Positions 56,288-64,000 of a stretch of 64,000 nt of DNA are shown here, in pieces. The DNA lies in contig CP093830.1 in NCBI GenBank assembly GCA_033063855.1, forward strand, positions 3,038,854-3,102,853, given 5' to 3'. The translations under genes and the position numbers were made by a program. The DNA comes from Smittia aterrima. Lineage: Eukaryota; Arthropoda; Insecta; Diptera; Chironomidae. Positions within the stretch are counted from its first letter, which is position 1; every line of letters begins with the position of its first letter. Under the pieces are notes generated by a model. It was given only the letters and a program-made list of their open reading frames with translations. It did no database searches and had not been told where the DNA came from.

Positions 56288-59200
56288 TTAATCAATATAC
56301 CAAAGTCCATTGTCCTTGTTACTACTTGTGTCAGGATTCTGAGAGGCATTCATTTCGGGATTTTCACCGCCCTCTTCATCTTCGGAATCAGAGATATCAA
56401 GATCAGCGAGACCTCCTGCATCATTCGGAATCATCATTTGTGGTTGAATTAGAGGCTGAGATTGGCTATTGTAATCATCTTGTTGCATTTGTGGTGGCTG
56501 TTGGAAGCTGTAGTCATTGAAAGAGGACTCTTGAGCGAATGCTCCATAATAATTTTGCATTGGTTCCATTTCATCTTGACCAGCTGCTTCTGCAGGCTGA
56601 TTTGGATAATCATATGGTTCTTGGTATTGCTGAGGCTCAGTTGAATCAGCGCTTGTATCTTTCTTGATAAGGAAGTCCGACGGGTCATAGTTTGGATCAT
56701 AGTTAGGATCAAAATCGGTCGACTCTTCTTGTTGCTGTTGAGATGTTGAGTAGTATCCAAGTTGAATCATTGCTTCAGCTGCTTGCTGACTGTCGTTCTC
56801 GTCTTGACCTACAATTTCAAGAGTTAGGGTACAAAATTTCTTTAGATTTTTCATAACTTACCAATTTGTGGTGGCATCACCATTAAACTTTGATCTTGTA
56901 CGCCAGTAACATCGAAAGCCATATTGCTAAAGCTATCATCTGTCGGGAACTTAGGATCGTCTGATTTAGCAGGAACAGGGCCAAAGTCTCCGACAACATC
57001 AATAACCTCCTCGATGTGTTTGACTTTATCTTTTTTGACATATTTGCTTGTTCCTAAAGATAAATGATAACAGACATAACGAGAGCCAGTTAAAAATGAA
57101 TAAAGACCGAGTTAGCTTACCCGCACCAGGATTTTTCCTTGGACGTCCTCTTGCTCTCTTCACTTCTGGTTGAGGTGGAATCACTGAAGGGCCTGGTCTT
57201 GATTCCATCGAATCCAAATCATCGCCATCAGACATTCGACGTGATGGGAAATCAGCTAGGGACTCGTCATCATTCCAATGGAAGTTCATCTCCCTCGCTC
57301 GCTCTTTCACTTGAGCAATGTTTGACTCCAAATGTTCAATGTCAAGGCCTTCGAGTGCTGCTTTCGTAAACTCGACAATAATTTTAGCTTCTTTTGTAAG
57401 TTTAGAGTCTGCTCCATTGAACTTTTCGCTGTTATTCGCAATGAGTTGGATATCGTTGAAGAAATCGTTTCTAGAGTGATAGCGATGTGCTGCTACTTTC
57501 TTTGTGACAGTCTCAAGATCCATTGGATGTTTAATGATATCATAGTAGCCTTTCACGAGTTTTTTGTTAACTGGCTTAAGGAAGGCCCAGCTTTCTTGCC
57601 GCGGCTTTAGTTTATCACTCAAGAACTTTTCAAAAATGAACGACAAAGCAGCTTGATCGTCGTCGCCTAACAAAGGATTAATTGCTTTCTCCAACAACAT
57701 GAGCTTGTCTTCACGCTCTGCTAATCTGTCAACACATTTCTGAAGAAGTCTCTTTGCTGCCATCGTGATAGTGTTCGTTGGTCCGTTGTATAACGAAGAG
57801 TTATCAACAATAAGATTAACGTCAGATAAAAATTCTTCGCGAGTGTTGTACTTCCGTTGACGTAATTTGTCTCTCATTGCCGTCATATCCATCGGATTCT
57901 GAACGATTTTGTAGTAGTCGGGAACTTTCTTTACATTGACAGCGAACAAGAATGGTTGCATGTCTGGAAGATCACGAAGATCGTTAAGGATCTCCTCTAA
58001 AATCGAACAAAGAACGACAATTGGATCTGTACGAGCTCGATTTGCTGTCTTGTTGTATTGAAGATAGTCACAGTATTCGTCAGGCAAGCCCATTCGACGA
58101 CGTTTGCCTTTGCCAACAGCATCACGAGGAACTTTAAGCAACAATGTTCTTCGCTTCATGTCTTCGTGGTGTTTCAGAAGTTTGCTGCTTAATTTGACCT
58201 TTGTTCCATCAACGTTCACTAAATCTTCATCGTCAACTCCTAATAATTCCTTTTCATAATCTTCTTCTTGTTCTTCGGTGAGAGCAACTTGAACTGGAGA
58301 GACTGGTGGAATAATTCCAGTATACTTTGGACAAGCTTTGTTCGTTCTCATGTGCCCAACCTGTCCACAAGCTCCGCACTTCAGCTTTAAGTCTGGCTTG
58401 AGCTTCATTTTCTTCTTGAGAGGAGATTCCTTCGAAACTGATGGATCTCGACTGCTACTGCCTGAATGTGTCATGCGGTCGCCTAGGAAAGATGAATCGT
58501 TTTGCTCTCGTAACATTCCAATCTTCTCTTGATTTCGTTTAATTCTCCTCAACTGTTCTTGAATTCGTCGTCGCTCTCGCTTCATCTCTTCCTTTTGTGC
58601 TTCGTCCATCGATGCAAAGCGTTTTATAAAATCTTCATCCTTCGTGCGACGAATCTTTTCATATGCATCAATAACGGCTGATCTTCGAACTGTTTCAACG
58701 CGAGTGTATTCACGACCTTCTGCGTTTTTGAAAGTTCTTGTAATTTTGAGGATTCGCGATGTTTGATTTTGCTGAAGTTGACTGAGTTCTTCTTCTTTTT
58801 TCTTTGCAGATTTTGGATTATCGCGGCTCTCAATTAATTTTAACAGCTCCTGACGTTCTTGCTCTTCTCGCTCTTGAATCACTTGTGAAGATGTTTTCTT
58901 GTTCACTAACATGTTCTCAAGATTTTTACCCATTTCTTCGAGATCTGATTCTTCAGAGGCAGTTGATTCATCTTCATCTGTTGATAGAACTTCAGAGCTA
59001 GCGAGAACTCGATTTTGAAGATTAAAAATTCGTTGACATTCTTCTTTATATCGCTCTTGATGTTCCGCAATGGAGAATCTGTTACCACGAGAGAATTTGT
59101 CCATGCCTTCTTCTCCAGCCTTTGCCTTTTCAGTCGAAAGTGTTCGAACGACATCAATTACTTCCCATCTCGAGAGCTTTTTGATTTCATCTTCAGGCAC

Positions 59201-62200
59201 ATTATATTTACGAAGCAAAGCTTTAGCAGCACTCAAAGGTAACCTTCGCAAATCAGCATCAGTTCCAGTGACAGTTCTCTTCGGTTGATTTTCCTGCTCT
59301 TCCTTGTTTTGAGTTGGCTTGTTAGGCATTCGCACGTATGAGAACCCTTCACCACATCCTGTTGGATCAGCTGGACCATTAAGTTGTAAAATGCAACGAC
59401 CACGCATTGCTTGTAGATAAGCTCGAGTCGTATTCCATGGAGCTACTTTGACCTCATCATCCATCTTCAATTGCATTTCTTCATCGTCGTCTTCTTGTTG
59501 AGCGAAAATGAATTTCTCCCCGTAACCAGCGTCTTTAAGTCGTTGTTCAGCAGCGATCATGGAGAAGTAAGCACAACATTGTTCTGGAGAAACCATTGCT
59601 CGAATTTCCTCTTCACTCGGTAAACGGAAATCTGGTTTGATAACCCAGAAGTTTGAGTCCATCCCCGTTCTCTTAAAGTCAGCACATTGCTTTAATCTTT
59701 TTCTTATCGAACTTTCAGAATGAGCTGGGAAAGCGCTTTTGATATCATCCATTCGAATCTTTCTTGGATTATCTCGTGACTTCCAAAACAATCGATATAT
59801 GAAGACTTGAAGAAAATCGCGAACGAAGTTGTTGGCTCTCTTTGAATTAGGACCAGGAACCTCGTAAAGTGGACACTCTTGACCAGCAGTAAACAAACTA
59901 TCAATCTCACGAATGTAATAATTATTTCTGGTCCGAATTACGAGGAAGTCACTTGGTGGAATAACGTGTTCATAGATTGGTGATCGATACATGTTATTCT
60001 CGACGACAGTGATATGCTGACCAGGATTCAAAATCCCTAAAAATGGACTGGGATGCGGTACAGGAACAGTTTCGCCATAACGAAAACCTGTGGGAGCTTT
60101 CGGTTTATCTGCATCACGTTTGTAGTAGTTCTTTAGCTTTGAGCACATGCCGACTTGCGAGAGCAATGGTGGATGTTCCTCACAGTATTCGATTAAAATA
60201 AGTTCGCCATCTCGCCCAGTCAAATCATCTGGCATTCTCATAAAGAAAATGTCACCACCACCAGACGCAACTCTTTCAGCTTCTCGCTGTTGAGCTTTCT
60301 TATTAATATGCTTCAACAAAGGAGCGCATGAATGATAGTTTGTCGAAGTTAAGGCACCATGTGAATAGTTTTTCATGTGAGGTCGATGGAACAGTCGCAG
60401 CTTCATTGGACCCATGTGAGTAGGAATAAATGGAGCACGTAACTCAACGACGGGAGTTGAATGTTGTAACATGCTTCCGGCTGTATTCAGTTTCACGTCC
60501 ATCATGGAGAATGTCTTTGGCGCATAGTAAACGTCGTTAGAAATGTTGAATGGATCACGATCAGGAGATTTTGGAGGCGGCGGTGGCGTGTCTTCAGCTA
60601 AGACGTTGATAACTCCAGCCTTTCCAAGCAAGATTTTCGATTTCTTCACGTGAGGATGAGGAATCTTGACCTTTGGCTGGTTACCAACATTTCGTTGAAT
60701 TTTTGATGGATCGATATCATCAGGAATTCCAAGAATGATGTTCTCGTCATTAGGATCAAGCGTCAGAACTTTTGGTCTAGGAATTCGGTCCATAGGAGCT
60801 TCAGCATCCCAGATTACTTCGTCTTCCCAACGGTTGTAGACAAGTTCCTCTGAAAATCGACAATAATTAGTTGAAGCAATGTAGTAATGACATTAAACTC
60901 ACCGTTCTCAACAGGAAAAATAGAATACCAAGTATCGTCTGTGTCTTCATTCTTCACAGGATGAGATTTATTAAACTTTCCACTCATTGGCAGTAACGAT
61001 TTAGTGTCTTTCATTGTTGGTGTTACTCCAATAGCACTTTTGCCAATTACTGCTCCTGCTGTTCGCGATCCACTCGATGGAAGCCACCCAGCCGCGTTTG
61101 TCTTTGAGTTTAGCTTTTGCTCTACTTTATCCTTAATGGCGTTACCATCCCAGACGACATCGTCTTCCCAATGAAGTTGTGAAACCATCAAGAAAGCGTC
61201 GTCGGGTATTTCATCGACCACCACTGGAGGAATCTCTTCTTCTTCCTCTTCTTTTGAATCATCCAATTTACTCTTTTCTTTCAGTTTAAAACCATAGTTA
61301 AATCCTTCTCCACTTTCTGGCACATCAAGCATGTCGTACCAAATTTGAGCTGGACCGAAACGCCAATCAGCAGCAGCTTTTGACTTTTGATCGCCTCCTG
61401 CTGCATCATCTTGTCTTTCCTCCTTTTCTTCTTTCGTTTTTTCGCTCAATAACTTTTCTTCATCATCTGACATGATTTGATCTTTTGCCGGAATTGGAGC
61501 ATATTTGAGATTGAATCCATTGCATTTTCTCGGCTCATCAGAATCGCTCGTTGATTCAGAAGTGTTTCCTCTATCGCGATCTTTACGTTTCTTCTTAGAT
61601 TTTCGGCGGACACTTCGCCAGATCTGTGGAAGACTAGAGAACTTTCCTGGCCCGAAAAGTCTAGAAAAACGAAGAACTCTGTCTTGTCGGAAGTCAGGGA
61701 AGATTTCAGTAACATCAACATCTGCGTATTTTGACGGAAGCATAGCTCCAAGAGGAGTCTCAAGCTTTTTATCAGCAGCTTTCTTAGCTTCTGCTGCAGA
61801 CAAAGCTTCAGCGGAATCTTCTTGTTTAATAGACGGAGCCGCATTCTGAGGAGGTGGCGGCATCAAGTCTTTATCATCCGCATTAACATCTCCGTTCTTA
61901 TCATGATTTGATTGGCCATTCTGATTTTCGCCATCGGCAGAAACTTTTACTGCAGGGATCGCTGCTTCAAAATCATCATAATCATCAATTGGATTACGGG
62001 TCTCAGCTGGAGCTTCATCAGCTAATTCATTGATATCAAAAAAGTCTTCTGCCGTGTCATCTTTGTTTTTGTAATCAGTCGGAGATGACACAACTCGCTT
62101 TCGACGATAAGAGCGACCTCTTGAATTTGAAGAATCAGAGTCCGAGTCACTTGCCTCATCGTCGCTAATGAATCCTGTTCCAATGAGATTGTACAGTCCA

Positions 62201-62408
62201 AATCTAAAAGAAATCAAATATTTGTTAAAATCTGGATGTTGTTGTTGTGATTTTTCTTCTTTTACTTTGATAACGAAGTGACATGTTTTTTAGCTTCATC
62301 GTCTAAGAAATCCGACTCAAGTTTTCCATTTTCATCAATATTCCCAAACAAGAAACCCGTCAATTGCTTATTCAATGCATCATCATCATGATCAGACTCC
62401 GAATCCAT
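56288..62408 (-). CDS. Taf1: TFIID subunit TAF1
   Basis: Five exons, 62408-62266, 62203-60903, 60849-57121, 57053-56862 and 56808-56288, give 1961 residues. The N-terminus starts MDSESDHDDD and continues FLFGNIDENGKLESDFLDD (TAND-like, TBP-binding). An acidic Ser region is followed by the conserved central DUF3591/histone-acetyltransferase-like core (GEGFNYGFKLKEK, LGILNPGQHITVVENNMYR). A CCHC zinc knuckle lies near residue 1300 (CGACGQVGHMRTNKACP), and tandem bromodomains at about 1428-1500 (VPDYYKIVQNPMDM) and 1555-1625 (YYDIIKHPMDLETV). An AT-hook RARGRPRKNPG follows near 1712, and the tail is Asp/Tyr/Gln-rich. It is the largest TFIID scaffold at promoters. An in-frame GTG upstream of 62408 is not a start. 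Confidence 0.96.
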
Positions 62409-62701
62409 GATTAATTTTTCTCCGGATATCAAATATTTTTTGTTATGAATTTCCAATGAAATTCCACAATTTTCTGAAATCACTCCAGTTCTACCTAATC
62501 AATGGCAACTTTATAAAGAGTTTTAAAATGATTTTAGCAACGCTTTTTTCATCAGACACCGGTATTTTTAATTTAATAATTTTATCAAAGTTAAAATTTT
62601 CAACACAGCTTTGTGCCCCGTCTCAAACTGACGGGCCTTGGAACAAAGTTGTTCAGAGCTTGGATATTCCGAAAGCATCGACAAGAAATCAAAACATAAA
62701 A
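62409..62701. promoter_or_regulatory. Divergent promoter interval, TAF1 and ARV1
   Basis: About 290 bp between the TAF1 start and the ARV1 start chosen here. An open frame runs through it in phase with ARV1 (from 62456) but its sequence does not resemble ARV1 N-termini, so I read it as leader. Confidence 0.4.
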
Positions 62702-63536
62702 ATGTTCGAAAAAATAAAATCAAAGTTTATAAATGAAAACGCTGACGACGAATTAAAATTCAGATGCGTAAACTGTGGACATCGGTTAAAGGAGCTTTAC
62801 AAAACCTACAGCCCGACGATTCAGAAGTTGGCAGAGTGTGAACGATGTGGAGAAATTGCTGACAAGTTAATCGAGTTTGAGAGCTTGGTAGTTGTTCTTG
62901 ATTTAATTCTTTTATCTCAACAAGCTCAGCGTCACGTTCTTTATAATACGTCATGCAAGAACCTCTACAAGATCCTAATGGTTATAACCCTGCTGGAGAG
63001 TTTCGCCCTCTGGATGGAGAACTTCGATAAGAATCGAATCGGATTTAACAAAGATGATGCCGGGGAGAAGGATCCACTTTATATGGAGAAAGGATTTTAT
63101 TTGTCAACGATTCAGATCATCATGAGTAAGTAAAATAAAAATATTTCTTGTTAATTTCTTAACATTTTCATTCATTAAATCAATTCCAGCAAATCTTTCG
63201 TTCTTCTTGATTATCCGGTTGCTAACAAAGTTCTCTCCAGAAGAAATCGTACGAAGTAAGAATCGCTCAGCAGATCTCTTTAGAGGATTTATGCTTGCAT
63301 CGATTGCCAAATTCTTTTTCTTACCGATCATCGTTTGGCGTGACAATATTTCTGAAATAAGTTCATCAGTTCATCTCACTCTAGTCATCAGCTATTTTCT
63401 TATTTCATTGATCTACATCCACGCATCAGTTAGCGGAAGCTCAAAGAAGAGCAGCACTGCAACTATTCTACTTTCGTTCATGGTGAACAAGTACATCTGG
63501 TTCTATTTCCATTTTAGTGGAAACATGTACATGTAG
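62702..63536 (+). CDS. ARV1: ARV1, ER sterol/lipid homeostasis protein
   Basis: Two exons, 62702-63125 and 63190-63536 (phase 1), give 256 residues. The conserved ARV1 homology domain is at the start: FRCVNCGHRLKELYKTYSP, then LAECERCGEIADKLIEFE, i.e. two CxxC zinc-type pairs. Several hydrophobic segments follow (VVLDLILLSQQAQRHVLYN, LSFFLIIRLL, LTLVISYFLISLIYIHAS). ARV1 is an ER membrane protein needed for normal sterol distribution and GPI-anchor supply. The start MFEKIKSK places the Cys domain close to the N-terminus as in other animals; a start further upstream in the same frame cannot be excluded. Confidence 0.92.
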
Positions 63537-63687
63537 ATAGATAAGGATAGACGTTAAATAAAATGATCGTAACCAAAGAGATTAGCTGATGGGAAAACCC
63601 CGTTTGATTAAATTCTACTCTCATCTCGAAAACGAGCGAGAAGAAATATTTCTCTACATCACAGTCATTCAGTTCTGCGACGTAGCG

Positions 63688-63960
63688 ATGAGTGTTTGCA
63701 AAGTTAAGTTTTTTCTACTGTTGAGTTCAATTTTAGTGGTAAATTGTCTTGATTTGCTCAAGCTCAACGATGATTGTTTAAATGGAAAACCTTCACAATT
63801 TAATCTCGAGTGTACATCAGTTAAAGGAGTTCGCGTTCAAAGAATTCAGGAAGGAACAGAAAAGTTTTATTGTGTGAACTACGAAAAAAAAACTGGAAAT
63901 GCTAATGAATTTCACATTCTGGGATTCAACTTCACTCTCGATGACTATGAATTAAAATTT
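63688..63960 (+). CDS. Secreted protein, first exon only (cut by right edge)
   Basis: The exon runs from ATG 63688 to a GTAAGT donor at 63961, giving 91 codons in phase 0. It starts with a signal peptide (VKFFLLLSSILVVNC). The mature part begins LDLLKLNDDCLNGKPSQFN and contains spaced Cys residues. A TCAGTTCTG initiator-like site lies about 20 bp upstream. The in-frame extension back to 63589 is ignored because it would bury the signal peptide. The rest of the gene is beyond the window; I do not recognise the family. Confidence 0.65.
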
Positions 63961-64000
63961 GTAAGTAATTATTGATAACAGGAATGAAATCATATTCGCT

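Noticed and set aside
62456..62701. N-terminal extension of ARV1
   Set aside because: The extension is unlike ARV1 proteins and overlaps the TAF1 divergent promoter; a start at 62702 gives normal domain placement.

Overview
The window is insect nuclear DNA, most likely from a dipteran and perhaps a midge-like nematoceran. It is AT-rich, introns are mostly 55-70 bp with GT-AG ends, coding genes are dense, and the proteins are of fly type (Mkk4, TAF1, eIF4A-III, DDX52, PTRH2, ARV1, a PAN/ZP apical-matrix protein, TYLPP-repeat proteins, atonal-type bHLH factors). The species assignment is inference. For every multi-exon gene I placed exon borders by hand so that the phases add up to one open frame; the exon lists are in the entries.

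Left part (1-13.4 kb): a long glutamine-rich, Lys-cluster nuclear protein on the minus strand runs off the left edge. It is followed by two tandem isochorismatase-domain genes (plus). A 15-exon secreted Pro/Thr-rich protein (minus, 1110 aa) follows, much of it built from near-identical 241-bp exon+intron units. The isochorismatase duplication also copied the tail of the Pro/Thr-rich gene, which survives as a fragment at 7.43-7.56 kb.

Middle (13.4-36.8 kb): a gene-poor stretch of about 4.7 kb, then a membrane-anchored PAN/ZP protein (plus, 743 aa). Next come a FAM193-like cytoplasmic or nuclear protein (minus, 1899 aa), head to head with the JNK/p38-pathway kinase Mkk4 (plus), and a CREB3-type membrane-tethered bZIP factor with two possible first exons (minus). 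The exon-junction helicase eIF4A-III (plus) closes the block.

The 37-53 kb block is the unusual one. It carries three intronless, almost identical atonal-type bHLH genes at 37.3 kb (+), 42.9 kb (-) and 48.8 kb (+). They are separated by unrelated single-copy genes: a peroxisomal D-amino-acid/D-aspartate oxidase, an EB-type Cys-rich surface protein and an F-box/LRR-like protein. Repeated non-coding blocks surround them: a 1.46-kb inverted repeat shared by copies B and C, an about 270-bp element present three times, and a 279-bp direct repeat flanking an unannotated 72-aa secreted peptide gene. The differences between copies A and C that I found are all synonymous, so these look like maintained genes rather than an assembly duplicate.

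Right part (53.7-64 kb): a compact housekeeping block with two divergent pairs, DDX52/PTRH2 (126 bp apart) and TAF1/ARV1. The first exon of a small secreted protein is cut by the right edge.
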